Shown: one piece after another, positions 47,037 through 57,433 of the stretch
Numbering within the stretch: the stretch's first letter is position 1
How the letters are laid out: every line of letters begins with the position of its first letter
Source of the DNA: Hydrangea macrophylla
Lineage: Eukaryota; Streptophyta; Magnoliopsida; Cornales; Hydrangeaceae
DNA: 64,000 nt
Direction: 5' to 3'
Assembly (NCBI GenBank): GCA_033977485.1
Contig: CM066983.1
Span: 108,467,580 to 108,531,579, forward strand
Made by a program: the position numbers and the translations under genes
The notes under the pieces: model-generated
Database searches by the model: none
Told to the model about the DNA's origin: nothing
What the model saw: the letters and a program-made list of their open reading frames with translations, nothing else

Positions 47037-48230
47037 TGTTAGCCTTGAGTTTTTTTAAGGCATTATTTATACTATTTGTTTTAATGATGACAAATCTATT
47101 GATTATAGCATGTTCTTATTTGCTAAATTTTAAATTATTATCAAGTCATTTTCATTTTAAATTATTATCAAGTCATTTTCATTGTGCTAATCTCTTGAAT
47201 TATTTACTTAAATGTTCTAACTTTGTTTGAGTTCATGAGATAGCATTAGGTGAAGCTCAAGAGTGATTCAACAAGGATCAAGCTTGAAGACTTAAAGATC
47301 TTTCATCTTTGGTTGAAGACTAGGTGTTTATTGTAAAGCATTTTGTTTATTACTCACAAGGGCTTAAAAGTTTAAAACTTAGCAAAATCTTTCAAAACAA
47401 GAAAACTATTTTTTTATTGGAAAAAGAGTCGACTGGATAGTTTTTCAAGTCGACTGGACTCTTCTAAGTTCAGTCGACCGTAGGTGAAAACAGTCGACTG
47501 GATTATGTTTTAAAAACATTGTTTCCGCTTCAAGTTTTCAGTCGACTGGACCCTTTTTTCCAGTCGCCTGGGTAGAACAACTAAATGACTAGTTTTTCGA
47601 AAGGCCTTTCATTTACTATTTTGCCACTAACAATTATAATCTTTCAAGGCCTATAAATACATGTTTTCCCAAACCATTTTAGGTTGATCAATTCATTGGA
47701 AAACATCAGTTGAATCATACAACATGTTGATCTTTAATCATTCACATTTGAGCCATAGTTGTGTGAGATAATCAATTTACTCTTATTCTTCATTTGTAAT
47801 TCTTAAGAGAGCAAATTGTAGTAATCTTTCATTTGTATCATCCACTCACTAAGGAGTTATTATGTGAACTATCATTGTACTATCCACTCTAGAGAGAGAG
47901 AGAGAGAAAGAGAGTTCAATTTGTAATTCAATTAATTGTATAAGGGTTAGTAACACTTGTGTGTAAAGAAGAGGTGTTCTTCTTTGGAAGAGATTGAAGG
48001 CTCTTGTAACGGTTTGGTCTACACCCGTGAAGTAGATTAATTAAAGGAATCCTCAAGAGGTGTTCTTGAGGGGTGGACATAGGCCGTTGTGTATGGATTG
48101 CCGAACCACTTGAAAACTTGGTTTGCAAATGTCTTTTCCCTTCTCTCTTTACTTTATTATTTGTAATTGTGTTTAATTTTTGTATTAAGTTTTTAAATTG
48201 TTTATTTTCCTCTAAAAGCTTATTCACTTC

Positions 48231-48266
<36 letters not shown>

Positions 48267-48287
48267 GGTTTCCATTTCGGGCCAACA
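47037..48287 (+). mobile_element. Solo LTR of a second retrotransposon family
   Basis: It starts TGTTAGCC and ends GGGCCAACA; the C-rich stretch and short GC-rich end are typical of plant LTRs. TATA box TATAAATA at 47652-47659. A cluster of CAGTCGACTG palindromes lies 80-225 bases upstream of it. A C32 run sits at 48232-48263. The flanks AAAAA/GAAAG match poorly, so the target duplication is unproven and the exact ends could be off by a base or two. Confidence 0.6.
47428..47572. repeat. Cluster of GTCGACTGG palindromes
   Basis: GTCGACTGG occurs at about 47428, 47449, 47491 and 47540, with variants near 47473 and 47561. The full core CAGTCGACTG is self-complementary. Confidence 0.85.
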
Positions 48288-48525
48288 GAAAGGGGAAAAA
48301 AATGACATAAAAGGGAGGTGGGGGGAGAAGAGAAAGCAATTTCAATGGTGTCCTATTTCTTAATTAAATTTAATTTGGGAATTAAATTTAATTTTTATTG
48401 GAAAAAATGTGGGAGATTATGCAAGAAAATAACAATAATAATAATGTAATTATTGTCATTTTCTATGATTTTTTTCCTTCCTATTTTTATTTACGTTAAC
48501 CATATAAGAGAAGTCTGTTTTTGAT

Positions 48526-49025
48526 NNNNNNNNNNNNNNNNNNNNNNNNNNNNNNNNNNNNNNNNNNNNNNNNNNNNNNNNNNNNNNNNNNNNNNNNNNN
48601 NNNNNNNNNNNNNNNNNNNNNNNNNNNNNNNNNNNNNNNNNNNNNNNNNNNNNNNNNNNNNNNNNNNNNNNNNNNNNNNNNNNNNNNNNNNNNNNNNNNN
48701 NNNNNNNNNNNNNNNNNNNNNNNNNNNNNNNNNNNNNNNNNNNNNNNNNNNNNNNNNNNNNNNNNNNNNNNNNNNNNNNNNNNNNNNNNNNNNNNNNNNN
48801 NNNNNNNNNNNNNNNNNNNNNNNNNNNNNNNNNNNNNNNNNNNNNNNNNNNNNNNNNNNNNNNNNNNNNNNNNNNNNNNNNNNNNNNNNNNNNNNNNNNN
48901 NNNNNNNNNNNNNNNNNNNNNNNNNNNNNNNNNNNNNNNNNNNNNNNNNNNNNNNNNNNNNNNNNNNNNNNNNNNNNNNNNNNNNNNNNNNNNNNNNNNN
49001 NNNNNNNNNNNNNNNNNNNNNNNNN
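48526..49025. other. Assembly gap, 500 N
   Basis: Exactly 500 undetermined bases, a conventional scaffold gap, so the real distance is unknown. Any apparent open frame crossing it is meaningless. Confidence 0.99.
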
Positions 49026-49271
49026 TCAAAGGGATATTTTCTTGTTCAATTCAATCATTCAATTCTTAGCTAAAAGTGAAGTAAAGTCTCCAACCTTTAC
49101 TTTTCCCACCAGCAGCCAGCCAGGGGTGATTTGTATTTTTGGTTGATTTTAACAAACACATCACACATGAAGTTAATTAAAAGGACTTTTGTAACCACGA
49201 CCTATATATATATATGATAATTAAGATCGATTTGTACAATAGATTTGTATATTTATATAGATATATACATG

Positions 49272-49306
<35 letters not shown>

Positions 49307-49325
49307 TGTGTGTGGTTACGTATGC

Positions 49326-49420
49326 ACGCAATACAAATTCTTATTTGAAAGGGGACAACATATGAGATACAAAAACATATATAGCCCACCACTTTGTGGG
49401 ATAAGAAAGAAAACAAAATT
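49326..49420 (+). repeat. 95-bp duplicated segment, copy 1
   Basis: GCAATACAAATTCTTATTTG and the following bases through GCCCACCACTTTGTGGGATAAG recur almost identically at 49676-49770. Confidence 0.88.
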
Positions 49421-49482
49421 ACATCAGTATGAGATGCAAATTCTTAGGGGGAATATATTATTGTATATATTTTTATAAAAAT

Positions 49483-49654
49483 AATAGGGATACACACCAA
49501 ATGATACACTAAACGACATACTAGTTTTAAATACATGTACCCTGTGCTGTGCAAGTGATGCACAGAAAAATGTGAAAAATTCAAACAGCACAGGCTACAT
49601 ATATTTAAAGCACTGTGTGTCATTTAGTGTGTTATTTAGTGTGTATCCTTATCA
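49483..49654. mobile_element. Foldback MITE, family B, copy 3
   Basis: GGATACACACCAAATGATAC at the left pairs with a right arm ending GTGTGTATCC; the inner arms are GTGCTGTGCAAG / CAGCACAGG. It lies between the two copies of the 95-bp duplication. Confidence 0.82.
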
Positions 49655-49675
49655 TTGTTGATATTTTTAGGGTAT

Positions 49676-49770
49676 GCAATACAAATTCTTATTTGAAAGG
49701 GGGGACAACGTATGAGATACAAAAACATATATAGCCCACCACTTTGTGGGATAAGACAAACAAAATTACG
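49676..49770 (+). repeat. 95-bp duplicated segment, copy 2
   Basis: Nearly identical to 49326-49420, with small G-run and A-run length changes. Confidence 0.88.
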
Positions 49771-50152
49771 CAAATGTATGCGTCATCATGCATGTTTAAT
49801 AGCGACGTAAATGCATAATTAAAGTTGATTGGGATCGCTGACAGGGATCCTAAAGATAAATAATGGAGTACTGCTAGTAACAGTAACACATGACCTCTCT
49901 CTCTCTCTCTCAAGTCTCAACTTAGTGTGAATGAGAGGAATGCTGTACATGCGTATATACGATGCCGTGTTTGTGTTTATTGAGAGACCTTAGGGGTATA
50001 TTTGATAAAATTAAAATTTTTAAGCGATTGAAGTGGAAATACTTTTTTAATTTTTTTATTTTTACCAGGATCTAAGTTGGATACGTACACATCCTAGCTC
50101 AACCCAACTCTAAACCCCTCAATGGCCCATGCATAGTAAAGTCCAACAAAGA

Positions 50153-50252
50153 CCCCCCCCCCCCCCCCACCCCCCCCCCCCCCCCAAGGAGATTTGAACA
50201 CACCACCTCCCCACTGGAAAAGTGATGCGTGCTACTTGACCATTAGGGGTCT
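50153..50252 (-). mobile_element. SINE-like tRNA-derived fragment
   Basis: On the minus strand an A-box-like TGGTCAAGTAG (50232-50242) precedes a B-box-like GTTCAAATCTCC (50188-50199) at about tRNA spacing, followed by a G16-T-G16 run. No tail or target duplication was identified. Confidence 0.4.
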
Positions 50253-50581
50253 TGGCTGAATTTGCAATACTAAAAAGGAATCTTAAGATTAGATGTTCAT
50301 CTAACGGTTAAAATTCACCTTCTCATGTGAGAAGCTTCTTACAATAATATTGCCATACTAAAAATAGTGTACTTTATTGAATGGTTTGCAAGTATGTGCC
50401 ATCTAAAAACTTACCGAGCCAAAGATAATTATGTTCTCAAATAGGGGAACTGGACAATATGTTCATGTGTAAAAAGTACAGTATCTAATTAAAGCTCAAT
50501 TAATTCACAATTATTTAGTCTGCTGTGATTTAAAACCAATAAATAGAGGTGAGTTGTTGGTGGGTCATCTATTATCCATTG

Positions 50582-50754
50582 AGTAATATTTGGGACACAA
50601 TCTTCATACAACTTTCATACAACCTCTCCAAAAAATGTGTCTATCTCTCTCCTGTGATGTCACTGGACCCCACAGTGACACAGGAAAGAGATAGACACAT
50701 CTTTTGGGGAGGTTGTATGAAAGTTGTACGAAGGTTGTGTCCCAAGTATTACCC
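50582..50754. mobile_element. Foldback MITE, family A, complete copy
   Basis: The termini GAGTAATATTTGGGACACAA and TTGTGTCCCAAGTATTACCC are inverted. The inner arms ATGTGTCTATCTCTCTCC / GAGATAGACACAT match the copy at 26248-26432. Confidence 0.85.
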
Positions 50755-50866
50755 TTATCCATTAGGTGACATGATGTGATTAGAAGGTAGCGAAAGTTAT
50801 TTTTAAATTGACAAAAAGAAAAGATTTTTTTTTTTTGAGAATAGAAAAAAAAAAAAAAAAAAAAAA

Positions 50867-50900
<34 letters not shown>
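50867..50900. repeat. G34 homopolymer after A22
   Basis: 22 A (50845-50866) then 34 G, directly before the terminus of the inverted-repeat element at 50902. The exact length is doubtful in any assembly. Confidence 0.85.
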
Positions 50901-50901
<1 letters not shown>

Positions 50902-51477
50902 GGGGTAAATTACACTAACCTCCCTTGAGGTTTGACAAAATTACACAGACCTCCCCTCTAGTTTAAAAAATTACACTAATCTCCCCTCCGTTAGAGAACT
51001 TGTGTATTCCGTGACGGAATTAGCTTATGTCACCATTTTTTGTTAACAAAATGCCAAACTTGCCCTCACCATGAAAGATAATGTGTAAATAGACCAAAGT
51101 ATCCTCAAACCTCAATAAATTGACCAAACGTAACACCCAAATTGCTTATAGAATAAACATTTGGAGATTTTATAGAACACTAGAATAGAGGTCCGTGCAA
51201 TGCACGGGTCTGTTAAAATTGAAAAATTAATTAGATGTTTTTATTGTTGATGCATTTTATATTAAATGTATTAAATATGCACTACTAATAAAATAAAGTT
51301 GTAAACGTAAAAGCTTCAATAATTATGGATGGAAGCAAATATATATATATATATATTTTTTTCGTTTTCAAATATTTCTTTAGTGTTTTCACTTCTGTTT
51401 GTTTTTAGCATTTCTCTCCTTTATTTACTTATTTTTTAACCACAATTTATTGTATGAACTATGTACAAAATAATGCA

Positions 51478-51706
51478 ACTACGTATAAACTTTATACAAT
51501 AAAGTTGAGAGTAATGTTGTTTAAAAGTAATAACTTATTTTTAATATCATAACACGTGATATTTTGAAAAACCTTATCATCTTTTGTCATTTGTCTTTTT
51601 CTTTTTTGTTTAATTACATATAAACTTCATACAATAAAGTTGAAAGTGTTATTTAAAAGTAATAACTTAGTTTTAACGTTATAACACATGATATTTTGAA
51701 AAAACT
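51478..51706 (+). repeat. Diverged 130-bp tandem duplication
   Basis: 51478-51575 and 51612-51706 share ATAAACTT(T/C)ATACAATAAAG and a following block ending ATATTTTGAAAAA. Confidence 0.75.
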
Positions 51707-51849
51707 AATCATTTTTGTTTTTTTTCTTTTATTTTCTTTTTTCCTTTTTATGGGAATGATATGAAATTGCATGAAATTATTAATTTCAAAAATAAATTTA
51801 TTAAATTTATTAAAACTATTATTATTATATATTTATTATGAGTATGTAA

Positions 51850-51888
51850 GTAATTGTAAATTATAATTTGTCTTTTAAGTTTGTAAAG

Positions 51889-51920
<32 letters not shown>

Positions 51921-52062
51921 TTATTATGCTTATGATAGAAGTGTATGTGTGTGTGTGAATTAAATTTATAGGAATGCATATTTAATAAAATATGATTGTA
52001 GATGTATTAGTAATTGTAAATTATAATTTGTCTTTTCACTTTGCAAAGTATTTCTTATATAT

Positions 52063-52139
<77 letters not shown>

Positions 52140-52450
52140 TTATGATGATGAATTAAATTTATTATATCGATTATTATTATATATTTATGAGGAGTATGAA
52201 ATGATGTGAAATTAAATTTAAAAAGTAAACGAATGTATGTGTGTGTGAATTAAATTTATAGGTATGTGTGTATAATAAAATATGATTTTAGATATATTAG
52301 TAATTGTAAATTACAATTTGTCTTTTAACTTTGCCAAGTATTTCTTAAATATGTATTATGATTATTATTATATATTTATTATGACAATGAAAAGATATGA
52401 AATTGTATGAAATAATAATTTTATAAAATAAATGAATTAAATTTATTAAG
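51850..52450 (+). repeat. Three-copy diverged repeat array with (TA)n and (ATT)n
   Basis: Blocks starting GTAATTGTAAATTA(T/C)AATTTGTC occur near 51850, 52008 and 52298, each followed by a (TA)n, (ATT)n or ATTATT stretch and GTGTGTGTGAATTAAATTTATAGG-type sequence. The (ATT)n tract is at about 52066-52136. Confidence 0.75.
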
Positions 52451-52471
52451 TGTAAATTATATGTGTGTAAA

Positions 52472-52834
52472 GCCTTGTTTGGGAAAAACCAAAACAAAAA
52501 AACAATAACCAAAGCACAAAATTGATTTGCTAAACAAGGCACCGAAATTGTTGACTTTTGATCCAATATATGTGTGTAAAGCATTGTTTGGGAAAAACGA
52601 AAACAAAAAAATAAAAACAAAGCACAAAATCGGTTTGCTAAACAAGTTAGCCGAAATTGTTGACTTTTAATCCATAGGTTTAGTGCCTTGTTTGGGAAAA
52701 AGTGGAAACAAACAAGACAAACAAAGCCACAACTGATTTGCCAAACAAACCCTATTATTTTTGGAGTGCCTTGTTTGGTTAAAAAAAAAAACACAAACAC
52801 AAATAAAGGCAAAATTCGGTTTGCCAAACAAGGC
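52472..52834 (+). repeat. Four tandem hairpin units (GCCTTGTTTGG...CCAAACAAGGC)
   Basis: Units start near 52472, 52581, 52685 and 52768. Each opens GC(C/A)TTGTTTGG, passes an A-rich middle with a CAAA core and closes with TTTGC(T/C)AAACAA. Units 1-3 are joined by diverged linkers. Each unit is an imperfect inverted repeat. Confidence 0.82.
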
Positions 52835-52977
52835 ATATCATCTCAATGTATTAGTAAAGGCAAAATTACATATAAGGAGCAAACAATTTAAAGAATTCTA
52901 AATTAGGACAAAATTGAAATTGAAAACTACTCTAAGGCTCTTTTATAATATAGTGTAGAAACATTTGGAGTGCAGTT

Positions 52978-53098
52978 TTGCTCACCCCAAAATTGCTTAT
53001 CCAACTCTCCCATTGGTTAATAAAAATTTATCGGTCCCACTACATTAACCAAAGGAAGAGTTAGATGAGCAATGGGTGAACAATTTTGGGGTGAGCAA
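52978..53098. mobile_element. Small foldback MITE (121 bp)
   Basis: TTGCTCACCCCAAAATTG at the left is the exact complement of CAATTTTGGGGTGAGCAA at the right; inner arms pair imperfectly. Confidence 0.85.
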
Positions 53099-53199
53099 CA
53101 ATGTTTTGATCAACCGAATTATTAATTCACAAAAATAACTATTGAGAAAAAAACAAATCTTCAAGAAATAAACCAATATGGACATCGAGAAAACATCTT

Positions 53200-54098
53200 A
53201 AAAAAGGATAAATTACAAATTACACCCCTATAGTTTGAGAGTCGTGACAATTTGGTCATTGTGGTCTCAATTTTGGCAATTTACATTCTATAGTTTGAAA
53301 ATTGTGCAAAATCCACCCAACTACAAAAAAGCAAGGGTACAATAGGAATGTCACATTATTTCTAGCAAAAAATGACCACATGTGCAGGGGCAGACCCAAG
53401 AGTGTAGTTCAGTGAGAGCAAGAGTTTATACGGGAGTTCAGGAGCAACACCCCGATTCGATTTTTTTTAATATTTTTTAATTAATTTTTATATTTTATTT
53501 TATAGAAATAGTACAATTTTATGAGATTTTTTTTTTGGGTACAAACTATCTATCACATAATTCTTTCACAAAAATTTTGTATTATAAGCATAATTAGTTA
53601 TTTATATTTATCAATTTGATATTTGTGTGGCAGTGCATGGCCAGTTTGAAATATATCAGATTGTTTAAAAGATTATAATATATTATCGGATGATTTAATA
53701 GACTGTAAGATATTATCAAATTATAAGCTTTAAGTGTGTCAAATTGTTTAAATGATTATAAGTTATTTATGGGATAGATTAGTTTGTACAAAAGAACCAC
53801 ATAGAATTATACTATTTCTACCCATAAAAATAAAATAAAATAAAATAAAGTGATATTCCCTACAACTCCTGTATAAGCTTCTGCTCCCACTGAACTACAC
53901 TCCTGGGTCTGGCCTGCACACAGGGTCATTTTTTGCTAGAAATAATATGATATTCCCATTGTGCCCTTGCTTTTTTTTTTTTTTTTTTGTAATTGGGTGG
54001 ATTTTACACAATTTTCAAACTATAAGTTTTAAATTGCCAAAATTGAAACCATAAGGACCAAACTGTCACAACCATCAAACTATAGGGGTGTCTTTTTT
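53200..54098. repeat. Nested long inverted repeat
   Basis: The left arm (about 53206-53540) and right arm (about 53790-54096) are complementary over about 300 bases: CACCCCTATAGTTTGA / CAAACTATAGGGGTG, CAATTTTGGCAATTTA, AAAATCCACCCAA(C/T)TAC, and AGTGTAGTTCAGTG / CACTGAACTACACT. The loop is about 250 bases. It may be a second terminal-inverted-repeat element inserted in the larger one. Confidence 0.78.
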
Positions 54099-54253
54099 AA
54101 CACAAAACTACGTCATTTTGTAAAGGGCATTATTGACCTTTTATTTGTACCGTTAGCTCCGTTTTCGACGAGGGAGGTTATTGTAATTTTGCAAATTAGA
54201 GGGGAGGTCCGTGTATTACGTCAAACCTCAGGGGAGGTCAGTGTAATTAACCC

Positions 54254-56716
54254 AAAAAAAAAAAAGTTGAGTGGTTCAGTCATCAGTGAATAATGAGTAG
54301 TGTACTATTTACATGTTTGATGTAGGAATCGCAATTTTCTCCATCGTGTTGGTAGTCTGTTCCACTCCGCTTTTATTGGTAAGGAGTTGGAATATAATAA
54401 ATGTTATTACCTACTAGGTAATCTGTATAAACAATATATACTGATACTAAAAAAAAACAGTAAGCAATCTGTGTAACCAATATAAACATGTAACAAAGGA
54501 AACAATAAATGAAAATAAAAAACTGAAATAAACTCACTGTTACAGAATATAGAAACAATTATTTGAGACAGAATCCGAGCCCAGCGAACTGTTTCCTTAA
54601 GACGAATTTGCTCCCTCTCAGTGCACAAGGTAGAACGGATTTTTCAACAAACAGAGCATTGCATCTGTTGGAGTGGTGACTTTACGAATCAACATCAACA
54701 CATCCAAACAAAGTATTGCAACTGTTGGAGTGGTGACTGTACGAAAACAGCACAACCAAACAGAGCCTAATCACTGGACATGACTGTTAAAAAAAAAAAC
54801 TGGAGGGAAATTCAAATAAATTTTCTCCAAAAAGAATAGTCAACAAGCCCAGGACCACGGACCGCGCCCAAGCCAAGCCAAGCCGGTCGGCGGCGGCGGC
54901 ACGCGCGCGCGCGTGGGATAAATCCCACAAAGGCCTAGGTCCTCCCCCCTTAACAAAAGTGGGTACCCCAAAGGGGCATGCCCCTTAGTTGGCTTCCCTC
55001 TTAAATATACCCTTAAGCTCTTTGATGTTTTTCGTATGTAGGACAACCAAGGTTTCCCACATTTTTCCTCCTTCACCAATGTTTCACATGGGCCACTTTG
55101 GATGACAGTTTCTCATTCATCCCTTATTGGATTTCAACATGTAAATATACGGCGTTCATCTCCTCACGGAGGAGAACGCATTCCAATGTGGTCCCGCCCC
55201 TAAAGACGTGTGGGACTCACCTTAAATTGGAGCCAAAGTTTACATAAAACTTGTTATTTGAAGTCCAATTTTCCAACAATAAAATCATAAAGAAGTGGAG
55301 TTGGTATGAAGAAACAAAATTCCTATAGGAGTAGGAGTGGGTTTGGAAAGACCCCCAAAACTCCTACTTCGACCTGATTATGTTACAAATTTATTAAACT
55401 ACCCTTAGTGCTATAAGTAATTTACTCTAAGTACTATAAATAATTTACTCCATTGACCGTTGGTAATCCACTCCACTCCTACTCTTGATTGTGTTAAATC
55501 ACGCTGTGATTTACTACTTTGCTATATTTTGCAACACTCTAATCAAGTTAATAGTATTTCAAATATATATTTTTTGTAAATGGAATTTTGATTATACAAA
55601 CTTGGTATCAAATTACAACATTACAGTTATATTTACATTAAAAAAAGAGGGGGGGGGGGGACGCTTATTCAACTAAATGCTTCCATGAAAGATCAGAGAA
55701 AAGGAGTCCACCAAATTACCAATTGTGGATGAAACAACTACACCCATTTAAGCTGACTCATTTCCCTGTAGTCATGGAACAACTTTGCAATATTACCTAT
55801 ATATATTTATCATGATTATAGCTTAATTAGTCGATCATTTACAGTATAGCCACGGGTCTATGTCATGAACGTATAAGAAGAGTCTGCTGAAGCCAAACTA
55901 ATAATTAGCTGTGGGCTAGCTCTTATCCCAAACATTAACATCAACACGTACATGACGTTTACGTAATAAAAATATATTTATTTATTTTTGGCTTGGAGTA
56001 TTCCCCGGGACTCTTACTTGGAAAACCACGTAATTATCAGCAAATCACCTCGTATCCGTGATCTTTTTGAGCACCTGATTATTCTTCTCGTTCACATATA
56101 TATATATATATGCATCCAGGTTTTCTGAATCGCATGCATGAGAAATACGTACCTACAGTTAAATCCTAGCTAGGGATTTAAAGAGGCACATGGGGCCTAA
56201 AAAAAATGTGTTTTATTTTTGTTATTTTAGGAAAGTTTAGTTTGCTTAGTAAATCAGTGTAATTTTTTTTTTTTTTTTTTGGTTGTAATTTCTCTATCCT
56301 AGCCGTATTGGGACACTTTTGTTATGTAAAGAGTTGTAATCAATTAATGTAGCAATTTATTTTTGGGTAACTTAATATATAGTTCTAATATATGCATCTA
56401 ATTAGAAATAGGCTCCTTTTTCAAATGAATCTAGAAATAGGTCTCTATAGTATTTTAAGGACAAAACTGCCCCCGTATATATATATATATATATATATAA
56501 AATCAAGGTTTCAAATTCAAATCAGGGAATTTCTCACTTATAACACGCTTCCCACTTTTTTGTGAGAAATTCTCACATTTTACACAGCCCGTTTTTTAAG
56601 GTCCACTTAAGAGCCGGACCCGTCTATATATTTAGATAGAGAGAGAGAGAGAGAGAAAATCTGCGAGAGAGAAAGAGAAAATCTGCTAGAGAGAGAAAGA
56701 TGAAGATAGAGAGGGA
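54254..56716. other. Gene-free region with repeat fragments
   Basis: It holds a 58-bp-period duplication (TGTTGGAGTGGTGACT at about 54666 and 54724) beside AACCAAACAGAGCCTAA, a Tourist-like end. It also has a GC-rich patch (54840-54930, with GGC and CG repeats) that continues into GTGGGATAAATCCCAC and may be an LTR fragment, a poly-T tract (56260-56280), TA repeats (56095-56110, 56478-56500) and GA repeats (56636-56660). No gene is supported. Confidence 0.45.
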
Positions 56717-56967
56717 CACTACACCATATGGACCAATTTCTAACGGAGATGTTTTAAGCTTTCTAACGGATATATCCGTTACTAATTAGTAACGGATATA
56801 TCCGTTAGAAATCAGGAAAATCCGTTAGAATTTGCATTATTTTGATAACTTAAATTTGTAACGGAGTTTTTTTATATTTGCAACGGATATATCCGTTAGA
56901 AATATGGTTTGAAAAAATAAAATTTATTAAAAGACTAACTCAATTCGCGCAACTCCCTATCAAAAAT
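56717..56967 (+). mobile_element. CACTA-type end interrupted by the Tekay element
   Basis: It starts CACTACACCATATGG and carries several copies of the palindrome TAACGGATATATCCGTTA or its half sites (about 56755, 56791, 56817, 56880), matching the CACTA pattern of a CACTA terminus plus subterminal repeats. It is cut at 56968 by the LTR of the chromovirus; the rest would lie beyond the window. Confidence 0.6.
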
Positions 56968-57263
56968 TGTCACGCCCCGGATCCATACATATGAATCTAG
57001 GTCACGTGGCACGCCATCAAGGCTTACCAAAATGATTAAAGTTCCCAAAAATGGCCTTAATAAAAGTTTTGCTCCAAAACCACCAACTTTCAAATAGTTT
57101 TTCAAAGGTTATATTAAACACGTGCCCAAACACGCCTTAACGAGTTTTGTTTTCAAAAGTAACATTTCCGTAGGTCAAAGGGTCCCAAAAGGTACCTGCA
57201 TGCCTAATTAGAAGTTGTTCCGAACATTGGAAGTATGAGTTTGAAATTTCTGGCAGGGGGCAT

Positions 57264-57298
57264 TTCGACCGGTCGAATTGCCCCGCTCGACCGGTCGA
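57264..57298. repeat. Paired TCGACCGGTCGA palindromes
   Basis: TTCGACCGGTCGAA (57264-57277) and TCGACCGGTCGA (57287-57298) are both perfect palindromes, spaced 23 bases. Confidence 0.92.
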
Positions 57299-57342
57299 AT
57301 GGGGTCTGTGCAGAATCCAAACCTCCAAAAGACCGTATTCAC

Positions 57343-57433
57343 AATTGCCGGCGTTTTTCCGCAAACGCCGTTAATTACCGGCGCTTCTCTAATAAACGTC
57401 GTTAATTCCCGGCGCTTCCGCACAAACGCCGCT
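57343..57433. repeat. Three tandem CCGGCG hairpin units
   Basis: Units 57343-57372, 57373-57403 and 57404-57433 each read AATTNCCGGCG(T/C)TT...AAACG(C/T)CG(T/C)T and can fold on themselves. Confidence 0.88.

Larger units (their letters stand above)
50902..54253. mobile_element. Large terminal-inverted-repeat element, probably Mutator-like
   Basis: The left end GGGGTAAATTACACTAACC and the right end GGTCAGTGTAATTAACCC are complementary. Similarity of the arms continues past GACCTCCCCTCTA for about 100-150 bases. Both flanks are poly-A (A22 beyond the G run on the left, A12 at 54254-54265 on the right), compatible with a 9-bp A-only target duplication. The interior has no transposase; it holds tandem repeats, a MITE and a second, nested inverted-repeat structure. 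Long terminal inverted repeats and a non-coding interior suit a non-autonomous MULE. Confidence 0.6.

Noticed and set aside
48073..48363. Proline-rich or glycine-rich small proteins
   Set aside because: They are translations of the C32 homopolymer at an LTR end.
48496..49069. Two open frames spanning the gap
   Set aside because: They consist almost entirely of undetermined bases.
54840..55079. Coding frame in the GC-rich patch
   Set aside because: The frame depends on GGC and CG repeats, and no domain or conserved motif is visible. It is more likely an LTR or other repeat fragment.
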